This document shows positions 36,823 through 44,835 of a DNA stretch of 64,000 nucleotides, one piece after another. The DNA is taken from the NCBI RefSeq assembly GCF_000429965.1, contig NZ_AUCW01000012.1, positions 62,001 through 126,000 on the forward strand, in the 5' to 3' direction. Every line of letters starts with the position of its first letter. Position 1 is the first letter of the stretch. The DNA comes from Desulfogranum mediterraneum DSM 13871. GTDB taxonomy: Bacteria > Desulfobacterota > Desulfobulbia > Desulfobulbales > Desulfobulbaceae. Both the position numbers and the translations under genes were made by a program. Below the pieces are notes generated by a model. It was not told the origin of the DNA, did no database searches, and saw only the letters and a program-made list of their open reading frames with translations.

Positions 36823-37089
36823 CTAGAGAACGCGCCAGGTATGGGGATTCTTTTTGTTCTGGATGATCTGCTCGTTTTTTTGGCAGAGTTCTTCAACTCT
36901 CTCCTGGCTCAGCGTGGTACCGTCCATGATGGCCCGGGTGCTGCGGAAGGCGTACTTGGAATCTCGGATAAAGGTGATGATTCTGGCCGAGTCCCGCTTG
37001 AAGGTGTACTTTTTATGAAGCCAGGGGAAGATCAACGAGACCGTAGCGATCAGCACACCGATCAAGATCGCCTCAAAGTAATCAGACAT
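36823..37089 (-). CDS. Small membrane protein, hypothetical
   Basis: 88 residues. Start at the ATG preceded by GAGGAGAATACT; the open frame extends 17 codons further upstream without a ribosome site. One N-terminal membrane helix (about residues 6-24) is followed by a basic, helical cytoplasmic tail ('HKKYTFKRDSARIITF'). No family recognised. It has its own terminator. Confidence 0.6.
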   Translation of the reverse strand: MSDYFEAILIGVLIATVSLIFPWLHKKYTFKRDSARIITFIRDSKYAFRSTRAIMDGTTLSQERVEELCQKNEQIIQNKKNPHTWRVL

Positions 37090-37198
37090 AGTATTCTCCT
37101 CGTATTGCACGGATGAGGATTCTTTGCCCGCCTCGGGCAAAGAATCAGCTGCCGGCTGGACTCAGTCAAGGACGCTGTCAGCCGTCTTCCCCGCTGGC

Positions 37199-37496
37199 TC
37201 AGCGCTGAATCTGCGAAGGTGGTGGGTAGTAGGCCTTGATAAGGCCTTGATGATCCGGGGGTAACTCAATGCCAGATCGTGGTAAACACACCTTCGATCT
37301 TCCGGGCATTGTCGCGGGCCGACTCCAAGCTGTGCGCCGGGTCCGGAAAAAGATCGAGCACCGCCATCTGCTCAGCGTAGCCGGCCTGCAGAAAAAGCTC
37401 AAGGATCGAGCTGGTCCGGGTGGTTTTGCCGGAGTTGAGCTCACCGGAAAGCAGGGTCTGCCGGTTGAGCTACTCTTCAATCCCGGAGTCCATCAT
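37199..37496 (-). pseudogene. Broken P-loop NTPase gene downstream of the Nramp-like permease
   Basis: The ATG overlaps the permease stop (TGATG), so it was the next cistron of that operon. After 'MMDSGIEE' comes an in-frame TAG, then 'LNRQTLLSGELNSGKTTRTS' with a Walker A (GELNSGKTT), and 'AEQMAVLDLFPDP'. A second stop follows 'GVFTTIWH', and the continuation 'HQGLIKAYYPPP' is in another frame. One nonsense and one frameshift lesion make it inactive unless the sequence has errors. The original function may have been tied to thiamine by the riboswitch upstream. Confidence 0.65.
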
Positions 37497-38758
37497 CAGC
37501 TGATCCCGAATGTGCTCAGCAGGAAGCGCACCGCCAGAAAGGAGGTCACCAGCAGGGTGAGCACCCCCATCAGATTGAGCAGGGCTGAATTCCGCGACCT
37601 GCCGCCCGACCGGTTGAGCAGGTAGAGAATGATGCCGAGGATCAGGGGGGTGCCGGTCAGGCCCAGAGCCAGCATCAGGGGAAGGAGCAGAAAAAAGCTG
37701 CCCTTTACAAAGGGCCCGAGCATGCTCAACAGACAGCCGGCAAAGACCGCTCCTGCAAAGCGCCGGTCCCGGACATCCAGCTGCCAGCCCATCTTGTCTG
37801 AGAGAAAATAAGCCCCGGCCATGAAGGTGGGAGAGAGGGTGGAGAGGGTTGCGCTCCACAGCCCGATCATGAAGATCTTCATGGCGCTGTCTCCCAGCAG
37901 CGGTTTAAGGGCCAGGGCCGCGTCGGTTGCCCGCTTGACGGCGATCCCATTGGGATGGAGCACGGCTGCCGCCACCAGGAAGATGGCCACGCTGTAGAGC
38001 CCAAAGGCCAGCCCCATGGAGGAGAAGGTGTCGAAACGGGCCAGCGGCAGGTCTGCCGCCCCCCATCCCCGGGCGTTGGTGTTATAGGTATGCATGCCGA
38101 TGATGGTGATATGAACGGCGCCGCCCATGATAGCGGCCATCATCAGGGCTGCGTCCATGCCCCCGGGAAGATTGGGAATCAGCCCGCCGACAATGGCCGC
38201 TGCAGAGAGGTCTGCCATGAAGAGGGTACCCACAAAACAGGCCACCACAAAGGTCACCAGCAGCTTGCAGAGGGTTTCAAATTTCCGGTACCCCTTACGC
38301 ACCAGAAAGAGAGAGATCACAATCCCGTAGACGACGCCCCAGTAGGGGCTATCCAGGCCGGTGATCAGGGAGGTGATCCCGGAGAGCGCGTTCATCAGGA
38401 CCATGGCGGCCAGCCAGGTGGCCAGGAGGGCGTCCATGGTCAGGACCCATGCCCAGCACTTTCCCAACCGCTCTTCGGTGGCCCGAATAATGCCCCTGCC
38501 CTCCAGGATACCCACCCGGGCAGCCAGATACTGGGCAGTGCTGCCGAATACCGCGCTGAGGAGCACAACCCAGAGCATCTTGTAGCCATAGGTCGAACCG
38601 GCTATGGCTACACTGGCCAGGGTCGCCGGCCCGCAGGCCACGGCGCTGATGATCCAGGCAGGCCCCATCTCTCTTAGCTGGTGGCAGTATTTCCCCAACG
38701 TCGCCCTCTCCTCTTGCTCAGCTTTGAGGGAAAGGGTAACGGCTTTTCCGGTCTTCAT
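37496..38758 (-). CDS. Divergent Nramp-family permease under a TPP riboswitch
   Basis: 420 residues and about 11 membrane helices, with the Nramp layout: 'GPAWIISAVACGPATLASV' in the first helix and 'GGAVHITIIGMHTYNTNA' at the helix-6 position. The metal-binding DPGN motif of helix 1 and the MPH motif of helix 6 are not conserved (ACGPA and IGMHT here), so Mn/Fe transport is doubtful. A TPP riboswitch sits in its 5' leader, pointing to thiamine or a thiamine precursor as cargo; this is inference from regulation. AAAGGAGATTGTC precedes the ATG. The coupled downstream gene is broken. Confidence 0.8.
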   Translation of the reverse strand: MKTGKAVTLSLKAEQEERATLGKYCHQLREMGPAWIISAVACGPATLASVAIAGSTYGYKMLWVVLLSAVFGSTAQYLAARVGILEGRGIIRATEERLGKCWAWVLTMDALLATWLAAMVLMNALSGITSLITGLDSPYWGVVYGIVISLFLVRKGYRKFETLCKLLVTFVVACFVGTLFMADLSAAAIVGGLIPNLPGGMDAALMMAAIMGGAVHITIIGMHTYNTNARGWGAADLPLARFDTFSSMGLAFGLYSVAIFLVAAAVLHPNGIAVKRATDAALALKPLLGDSAMKIFMIGLWSATLSTLSPTFMAGAYFLSDKMGWQLDVRDRRFAGAVFAGCLLSMLGPFVKGSFFLLLPLMLALGLTGTPLILGIILYLLNRSGGRSRNSALLNLMGVLTLLVTSFLAVRFLLSTFGIS

Positions 38759-38867
38759 GACAATCTCCTTTTGTATGCACAGCGATGTTCACGCCGGCGG
38801 CACGGTCGAAGGGAGCGGGGAAGGCTTTGTGAGCTGGAGGAGAAGAGATTCCGGCGGGAAAAGCGAT

Positions 38868-38955
38868 CTCCGAATTCCCTGCGACAGTATGAACTGTATC
38901 AGGTTCGATGGGTATGATCTCAGCCCTGCAGCTCGTGCAGAACACCCCAATCGGA
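38868..38955 (-). promoter_or_regulatory. TPP (thi-box) riboswitch
   Basis: Read on the minus strand: GATTGGGGTG, a short variable stem (TTCTGCACGAGCTGCAG), then GGGCTGAGATCATACCC, then GAACCTGATACAGTTC, then ATACTGTCGCAGGGAA. These are the conserved THI-element blocks in the right order (GGGGUG, CUGAGA, ACCC, GAACCUGAU, and the RGGGAA closing strand). About 110 nt separate it from the ATG of the Nramp-like gene. Binding of thiamine pyrophosphate normally turns expression off by termination or by hiding the ribosome site. Confidence 0.92.
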
Positions 38956-39307
38956 ATGAGCGACTCCTAGTGAGTTATGAGAAAAAAAGCAAATTGTTTT
39001 TTCCTCTTAGCCACAAACACGCTGTGTGCCATCCACTCTCGGCCGACCCGACCTTGGGAGCAGCCGGCCCACCAGCCCCGGTTGGTTGCTCTCCCCAACC
39101 AGAGGACCATCTCGCCCTTTTTCAGAGAATCCTGGCCGACCTCTAAAAAGCGATTGAAATAAAAAATAAGAGTGGTACCCTCTCTTCCGTTTTTCTCGCC
39201 TGACCGACCATGCCTCCAGACCCTGGCCCGACCGGATATTGCCTTGCCGGACCGCAGCCTGTGCTCCTCGGTTGAAAAGATCATCTTTCAATTTGGAGTT
39301 ATCCCCA
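38956..39307. other. Divergent promoter region between riboswitch and SulP gene
   Basis: About 350 bp that must contain the minus-strand promoter for the riboswitch and the plus-strand promoter for SulP. No clear -35/-10 pair, repeat or gene was seen; frames here are short and lack ribosome sites. Confidence 0.3.
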
Positions 39308-41026
39308 ATGTCACGATTTCCTCTTCCCCCTGCCGTCTCCTTTTCCCCTGCCCTGCTGACCACCCTGCGTGAAGGCTACACCCGCCAGGGCCTACTCCGC
39401 GATATCGGTTCCGGCATCACGGTGGGGATCGTCGCCCTTCCCCTGGCCATGGCCTTTGCCATCGCCTCGGGCACCACCCCTGATCGTGGCATTTTCACCG
39501 CCATTGTGGCCGGATTCCTGATCTCGGCCCTGGGTGGCTCCCGCTTTCAGATCGGCGGCCCCACCGGGGCCTTTGTGGTGATCGTCTCCAGTGTGATTGC
39601 CCGCCACGGCTATGAAGGCCTGGTGGTGGCCACCTTACTGGCCGGTTTTTTTCTGATCCTGATGGGCATCTTTCGCTTCGGCAAGCTGCTGCAGTTCATC
39701 CCCTATCCGGTCACCACCGGCTTCACCGCCGGGATTGCGGTCTTCATCTGCTCTTCCCAGCTCAAGGATTTCTTCGGCCTCTCCATGGACCAGGTGCCCA
39801 GCGCCTTCCTTGACCGGGTTGTCGCCTGCGGCCTTGCCCTGCCGACCTTCTCTTCCCCGGCACTGACCACGGCCCTGGTAACCCTGCTTGCCATGATCAT
39901 GGTCCGCAAATACGTCCCCCGGGTCCCGGCCCATATTGTGGGCATTGTCTGCGGTTCCCTGCTGGCCTGGATCCTGGGAATGGAGGTGGAAACCGTTGGC
40001 TCCAGGTTCGGCGGCATCCCTGCAGACCTTCCCCATTTCAACCCGCCTGCAGACTTCATGACCATTGTCGGCGATGTCCTTCCCGAGGCCCTGACCATCG
40101 CCGTCCTGGCCGGGGTCGAATCCCTGCTCAGCGCCGTGGTCGCCGACGGTATGACCGGAGAGCGCCATGACTCCTCCACAGAGCTGATTGCCCAGGGCAT
40201 CGCCAACATAGGGTCGGTGCTCTTTGGCGGCATTCCAGCCACCGGGGCCATCGCCCGGACCGCGACCAACATCCGCGCCGGTGGCCGCACCCCTGTGGCC
40301 GGCATGGTCCATGCCCTCACCCTGACCCTCTTCATCGTCTGCTGTGCGCCCCTGGCCTCCCACATCCCCTTGCCGAGTCTGGCCGCCGTGATGGTGGTAG
40401 TGGCCTGGGACATGAGCGAATTCCAGCGATTCTGCCGCCTCTTCCATGCCCCCAAGTCCGACTCACTGGTCCTGGTGATCACCTTTCTGCTCACCGTCTG
40501 TGTGGATTTAACCGTGGCCGTACAGGTTGGGGTCGTGCTGGCGGCCATGCTGTTCATGCGCCGGATGAGTGAGTTGAGCAGCGTTCAACTCGTCTCCCCC
40601 GGCGATGAAGACAAGAGTGCTGCCCGCCCCCGGATCGGCGACGCCAGGGTGGTCTGCTACGAGATTGACGGGCCCTTTTTCTTTGGCATGGCCCGCCGCT
40701 TTGTGGAGGTGATGCACTTCACCCGGGATACCCCGGACGTGCTGGTACTGCGGATGCGCCGGGTCCCCAGCATTGACGCCACCGCCATCGAGTCGCTGGA
40801 GAGCGTGATCAAGAATGTTCGCGACAAGGGCATGCAGGTACTGTTCACCGGAGTCAACGCTTCGGTACGCGCCTCTCTAAAAAAGATGGGAACCGAAGAG
40901 CTGATCGGCGCAGAAAACATCTTCGACCATTTTGAGCAGGCCATGGCAGTGCTCCGGCAACACCCTCCGGAGAACAGCAGCAGCTGTCATGAGGCTCACA
41001 CCTTGAGCAAACTCCCTGCACATTGA
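39308..41026 (+). CDS. SulP-family anion transporter with STAS domain
   Basis: 572 residues. The start at ATG 39308 has TTGGAG upstream. The membrane part (about 35-425) shows SulP marks: 'DIGSGITVGIVALPLAMAFA' (TM1), 'GGSRFQIGGPTGAFVVIV' (TM3) and 'FGGIPATGAIARTATNIRAG' (TM8-10 region). The C-terminal STAS domain (about 455-555) includes 'VLVLRMRRVPSIDATAIESL'. Substrate is probably sulfate or bicarbonate; the family does not allow a finer call. Monocistronic. Confidence 0.9.
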   Translation: MSRFPLPPAVSFSPALLTTLREGYTRQGLLRDIGSGITVGIVALPLAMAFAIASGTTPDRGIFTAIVAGFLISALGGSRFQIGGPTGAFVVIVSSVIARHGYEGLVVATLLAGFFLILMGIFRFGKLLQFIPYPVTTGFTAGIAVFICSSQLKDFFGLSMDQVPSAFLDRVVACGLALPTFSSPALTTALVTLLAMIMVRKYVPRVPAHIVGIVCGSLLAWILGMEVETVGSRFGGIPADLPHFNPPADFMTIVGDVLPEALTIAVLAGVESLLSAVVADGMTGERHDSSTELIAQGIANIGSVLFGGIPATGAIARTATNIRAGGRTPVAGMVHALTLTLFIVCCAPLASHIPLPSLAAVMVVVAWDMSEFQRFCRLFHAPKSDSLVLVITFLLTVCVDLTVAVQVGVVLAAMLFMRRMSELSSVQLVSPGDEDKSAARPRIGDARVVCYEIDGPFFFGMARRFVEVMHFTRDTPDVLVLRMRRVPSIDATAIESLESVIKNVRDKGMQVLFTGVNASVRASLKKMGTEELIGAENIFDHFEQAMAVLRQHPPENSSSCHEAHTLSKLPAH

Positions 41027-41264
41027 AGCGGCAGGCGACATCTATCCTGGCATAGGGGGGGGAAAGGGCCCGGGAAACTCTGGAGCCTACGGACCAGAGG
41101 GAAGAGCTCTGCAAAAATCTGCCCCTCCTCATGCATCTGCGGGACAGGGCTGGGGCCAAAATCGAACGGCCAGCCCTGGTATTTCATCAGCCGTTCTTTA
41201 TCGACAGGGTAAGAGAGCTCGCTCCCTTTCGCCGCCCAAACCAGGTTCCTGACCATATGATTCA

Positions 41265-41422
41265 GGCTACCATGAAAGTTGCTTTTTCTACCGATCCCTT
41301 GGTTATAGTTGGAAATTTTACCATTGGGATATCCGTTGGATGGCTGCGACAAAATACCCTTCATGCCCCAGAGGCTGCGCTTAGCTGATCTTGATCGAGA
41401 AATCTCCTTGTTCACAGTACCC
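41265..41422 (-). repeat. Diverged full-length copy of the dispersed repeat
   Basis: It begins GGCTACCATGAAAGTTGCTTTTTCT and ends CTTGATCGAGAAATCT with TTCACAGTACC; these correspond to the two ends of the 140-bp element in reverse orientation. The middle is poorly conserved and ~18 bp longer than in other copies. It lies about 725 bp upstream of the RiPP precursor gene. Confidence 0.55.
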
Positions 41423-41634
41423 TTTAGCCGGACGGGATCAGCTTCGGGCGGCTAAAATCGATCACAAGGCACCATTCCTGCCCGACTGAGCACCCCTTGT
41501 CGGGCCAGGGGATGTGCGCCACCCCCCGATTATCACCTCCGGCAACGTTCCTGCCAAACAGGATAACATCCTGAGACATGCCCTTCCGATACTGTCCGAC
41601 CATGCGGGCCGCGCGTTAAGAACCTCCCGCGTGC

Positions 41635-41670
41635 TCTGGATATTCCGGCTGTTCTGGACATTCCGGTTGT
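41635..41670 (+). repeat. Two adjacent 18-bp direct repeats
   Basis: TCTGGATATTCCGGCTGT is followed directly by TCTGGACATTCCGGTTGT (16 of 18 identical). It lies in the 41423-42146 region before the RiPP precursor gene, which has no convincing gene. A regulator site is possible; chance duplication is also possible. An AT-rich tract with a TATAAT (41937-41942) lies closer to the gene, but without a good -35. Confidence 0.4.
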
Positions 41671-42146
41671 CAGCACCTTCTGAGCCCTCCCTTAAGTTTG
41701 AAATCTGAATCAGATTCCCTGGATTATTGGACACTCCTCTTTCTCCCTGCTCTTTCTGCTCACAGCGCGTTACCCAGTGAGCGCTTTTGCACGGCTGGAC
41801 CACTCTGCATGATCCGAAGCGACCAGCCTTCCCCGCAAGGACGAACCCTATCATAACAACAAGTTAACGAAAAACTAACCTCAACGCAATCTACAGCATC
41901 TATACTTGCCTCACCTTAAGGACAATTAAAAAACTTTATAATTTTATACAGTTAAGACCAGGGGTCACTGTCAAGTACATCGTATTACACCTTCCCGCCC
42001 TGATCAGCTGACATGTAATGAATCTCGACCGCCCTACAAACCAACAGGATGACCTGACAGGAAATCATTACAAAGAACGCATCCCATTGGCAGGGCAAGA
42101 ATCAGCCATGCCTGCATCCCGTTAACCTTTTCGACTGAGGACAAAA

Positions 42147-43268
42147 ATGCAACTGATCGATTCAACAAACCTTTTAACGCTTCGAGCTGACGAAATCGCC
42201 TATCTGGAAGCGGAGAAAATTTCTGATCCGAAAGCTTTTCTCTCTTTTGCCGAAGGCCTCACCTTAAGCTCTGAAATGCTGGCCTCCGAGCGATGGCAAA
42301 ACGCGGAAATAGGCCGTGACGACAAGTCAATGTTCGACTTCATCATGGAGGAGATGCTCCCTCATTTCTACAACCTCAACGCACTTAAGGTCTCTGGTGA
42401 TATCGGAATCGCTATTAGCGGAATCGGCGGATACACCGTTGCTGCTGTCAATGAGCGGGTCCTTGTCATGCAGGGGCTGCCGATAGACCTGGCAAACGGC
42501 GACCCTGTCGCTGACTTTGAGATTAGCCCAGATATCTTTCTGGCCTTCTGCCGAGGCTTGCTGCTGGAAGTTTCTGATACGGTTTTAGAGGCAGACGACG
42601 AATTTGAAGATCGCCCGATCAGTGACGGCGAACTGATCTTCTACGGCATGCCTGCCGGTGGCTCGGATACCGGCATAACCAGCTCATGCGGCACAAAGAC
42701 TTCCGTCGGCACCAGTCCCTGTGCCGCTAACACAGGCACCTGCGGAGAAAACATCTCCCTTCCCTCGGCCTGCGCAGCCAATGCCGGGGCCTGCAGCAAA
42801 AATGAGGGGGGAGTCAGTGCGTGCGCGGCAAACGCCGGTGCCTGCGGGGCAAAAGGTTCGGTCGGAAGTGCCTGTGCAGCGAACGCAGGCGCCTGCGGGG
42901 TGAACACAAGCGTAGGCAGCGCCTGTGCGGCAAAGGCTGCAGCCTGCGGGGCAAAATTGTCAGCTGCGACGGCCTGCGCTGCCAAGGCAGATGCCTGTGG
43001 CGCTAAGCTCTCAGCCGGAACCGCCTGTGGAGCCAATGCAGATGCTACCGGTGCAGGCATCAGTGCCGGCTCCGCCTGTGGCGCAAAGGCAAACGCCTGT
43101 GGCGTCAAGGTGAAGCCCGCCAGCGTCTGTGGCGCCAAAGCAGGCAGTTGCGGCGTTGATGTCGGCGACCTTTGTCCTGCAAATGCCAGTGCCTGCGGCG
43201 TTAACCTGCCTGGCGACATTGTAAGTGCCTGCGCTATAAATATTATACCGCTGCTGCCATCCTGCTAA
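42147..43268 (+). CDS. RiPP precursor: long leader, GG site and Cys-repeat core
   Basis: 373 residues. Residues 1-172 form an acidic leader ending 'YGMPAGG', a double-Gly site suited to the C39 peptidase encoded downstream. The 201-residue core (173-373) holds 22 Cys in 17-residue units of the form C-x-x-[N/K]-A-x-A-C-G-x8, with Cys spacing x6 then x9. C-x-x-[N/K] is kept in all 11 units starting at Cys 192. One unit has Thr for the second Cys (residue 301). The core is rich in Ala/Gly and carries no aromatic residues. The leader is not NHLP or Nif11 by eye. GAGGACAAAA precedes the ATG. The radical SAM gene begins 8 bp downstream. The modification is unknown; Cys thioethers are the natural guess. 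Confidence 0.85.
   Translation: MQLIDSTNLLTLRADEIAYLEAEKISDPKAFLSFAEGLTLSSEMLASERWQNAEIGRDDKSMFDFIMEEMLPHFYNLNALKVSGDIGIAISGIGGYTVAAVNERVLVMQGLPIDLANGDPVADFEISPDIFLAFCRGLLLEVSDTVLEADDEFEDRPISDGELIFYGMPAGGSDTGITSSCGTKTSVGTSPCAANTGTCGENISLPSACAANAGACSKNEGGVSACAANAGACGAKGSVGSACAANAGACGVNTSVGSACAAKAAACGAKLSAATACAAKADACGAKLSAGTACGANADATGAGISAGSACGAKANACGVKVKPASVCGAKAGSCGVDVGDLCPANASACGVNLPGDIVSACAINIIPLLPSC
42720..43229 (+). repeat. Tandem 51-bp coding repeat (17-residue units) of the precursor core
   Basis: Ten consecutive units begin at Cys codons of residues 192, 209, 226, 243, 260, 277, 294, 311, 328 and 343. Unit lengths are 17 residues except the ninth (15) and tenth (19), whose changes cancel. 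Codons vary between units (TGC/TGT, GCA/GCC/GCG/GCT), so amino-acid sequence rather than DNA is being conserved. A last partial unit starts at Cys 362 and ends in the terminal Cys 373. Confidence 0.9.
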
Positions 43269-43276
43269 CCTACCCC

Positions 43277-44827
43277 ATGGAAAATAAAACATTAAGGCAG
43301 GTGCTGCGTAATGCGGCACTTGCCCACCAACAACGTCTGCGGCGGGCCCAAATCGATGTTCCCCAGGAACGGTTACGCCTCTCGCAATATAATCTTTTTG
43401 TTCCCATCACCCAAAAAAGAGGCCTCCTGTTTAACGCCCTCACACGAGCCACGGCTCTGTTGGACAGCAAGGAGTGTTCTCTGCTCATCTCAAGTGTGGA
43501 GAAAGGCAGCCTCCAATATCGTGAATTCAACCCTACGCTGATAAAGATCATGGCAGCGGAAGGCTTCATCATATCTGCGGATGTCGATGAGTTAAAGATG
43601 GTCCAGAGCATTTACAATGCATTACGCTACGACAAGACAAGCCTCACCCTGACCATCGCACCGACCATGGAGTGTAACTTTGCCTGCAGTTACTGCTTCC
43701 AGGGCTTGGACAAAAAACATATCAGTCTGACCTCCAAGACGATTGACGGCATCAAGGGTCTCATTCAGGCCCAGGCTGACGACCTGAAGCACCTCAGCAT
43801 TACCTGGTACGGGGGAGAGCCACTGCTCAAAACCCCGCTTCTCAAAGAACTTGCCGATGAGCTGATCAATATCTGCCAGGACCATCACATTGACTACTCG
43901 TCCACGATAGTGACAAATGGCTACTTCCTGGACGCTGCAACGGCAAGGCAGCTTCTGGAACGTTACTGCAACACTGCTCAGATTACCATTGACGGGACCC
44001 AAGCGGTCCACGATGCAATGCGCCCGAAAAAAAACGGCAGGGGAACATACTCTCAGATAATGAGCAATATTGCCGAGGTGTTGACGCAAACCGAGATGAA
44101 CATCATCATGCGGGTTAATGTCGGCAAAGAAAACCTGGATGAATGCGGTCATCTGCTGACGGAGATTGAAACCAAGAAATTCCACCAGTTCAACAACTTT
44201 ACTCTCTACTTTGCTCCGATTGACGCCTCTACCCCGGAAAGCGGCAGTGCCTTTGGGGTTCGTCTGGATAAGCAGGATTTCTATCGCCGGATAAACGCCT
44301 TTAACAAGAGAGGCCGTACATTGGGAGTGGTCAGCCCTGTTGAAGCTCCGGGCTCTTTCATGGGCATGTGTGTTGCCGCCAAGGATAACGGCTATGTGGT
44401 TGCAGCAAACGGTGAACTCCACAAATGCTGGGAGACGATGCATGACACGGTCATGCGCATTGGCAGTCTTCCTGAAAGAGAGAGCAAGACAGATAATCAC
44501 GCTCTCTGGAAACACTGGACCCCTTTTGACATTCCGGAATGCAGGGAGTGCACAGTTCTGCCCCTATGCGGCGGAATGTGCCCACAACGTTTTGTCTGTT
44601 ATGGAAAAGGCGGCCAAGGCAGCGTTCCCTGCCCGGAATGGAAGTGGAATGCGGCAGAGCTGATATTCCTGCGTGCCCGGGAAAAGGGTTATGTTACCGA
44701 CCAGGACTGGGCAGCCGATGAAAACACAGCCCAGGTATCGTTGACAGGGACAGCGCTAAGCCCTCAGGCCTTGGCAGAAAGCCACAGGAGACTCCATTTA
44801 AAAGTCACTGCTGATTCAGGGCGATAG
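43277..44827 (+). CDS. Radical SAM/SPASM peptide-modifying enzyme
   Basis: 516 residues. An N-terminal ~115-residue region probably binds the leader. The radical SAM core has C133-x3-C137-x2-C140 ('MECNFACSYCFQG'), GGEP at 179-182 and 'ITIDGTQAVHD'. The SPASM region has Cys at 365, 384, 422, 425, 431, 435, 441 and 452, enough for two auxiliary 4Fe-4S clusters. This is the architecture of sactisynthases, ranthipeptide synthases and other peptide-modifying enzymes. Lying directly behind a 22-Cys substrate, it probably installs Cys-to-carbon thioethers; other radical chemistry is possible. Confidence 0.92.
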   Translation: MENKTLRQVLRNAALAHQQRLRRAQIDVPQERLRLSQYNLFVPITQKRGLLFNALTRATALLDSKECSLLISSVEKGSLQYREFNPTLIKIMAAEGFIISADVDELKMVQSIYNALRYDKTSLTLTIAPTMECNFACSYCFQGLDKKHISLTSKTIDGIKGLIQAQADDLKHLSITWYGGEPLLKTPLLKELADELINICQDHHIDYSSTIVTNGYFLDAATARQLLERYCNTAQITIDGTQAVHDAMRPKKNGRGTYSQIMSNIAEVLTQTEMNIIMRVNVGKENLDECGHLLTEIETKKFHQFNNFTLYFAPIDASTPESGSAFGVRLDKQDFYRRINAFNKRGRTLGVVSPVEAPGSFMGMCVAAKDNGYVVAANGELHKCWETMHDTVMRIGSLPERESKTDNHALWKHWTPFDIPECRECTVLPLCGGMCPQRFVCYGKGGQGSVPCPEWKWNAAELIFLRAREKGYVTDQDWAADENTAQVSLTGTALSPQALAESHRRLHLKVTADSGR

Positions 44828-44835
44828 GCCAGCAG

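Noticed and set aside
37496-38758. Calling the permease a Mn/Fe importer (mntH)
   Set aside because: The Nramp metal ligands of helices 1 and 6 are not conserved and the leader carries a TPP riboswitch, so the metal-transport name would mislead.
41462-41854. 130-codon minus-strand frame upstream of the RiPP locus
   Set aside because: No ribosome site and no domain; part of its pattern comes from the 18-bp direct repeat at 41635-41670.
42641-43219. 192-codon frame antisense to the precursor core, Ala/Pro/Gln repetitive
   Set aside because: Its regularity is just the complement of the 51-bp coding repeat. The plus-strand product has leader, GG site and partner genes.
42720-43229. Evenly spaced repeats considered as a CRISPR array
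   Set aside because: Units are in-frame coding repeats without constant repeat/variable spacer structure, with synonymous variation; no cas genes are near. No CRISPR array was seen anywhere in the window.
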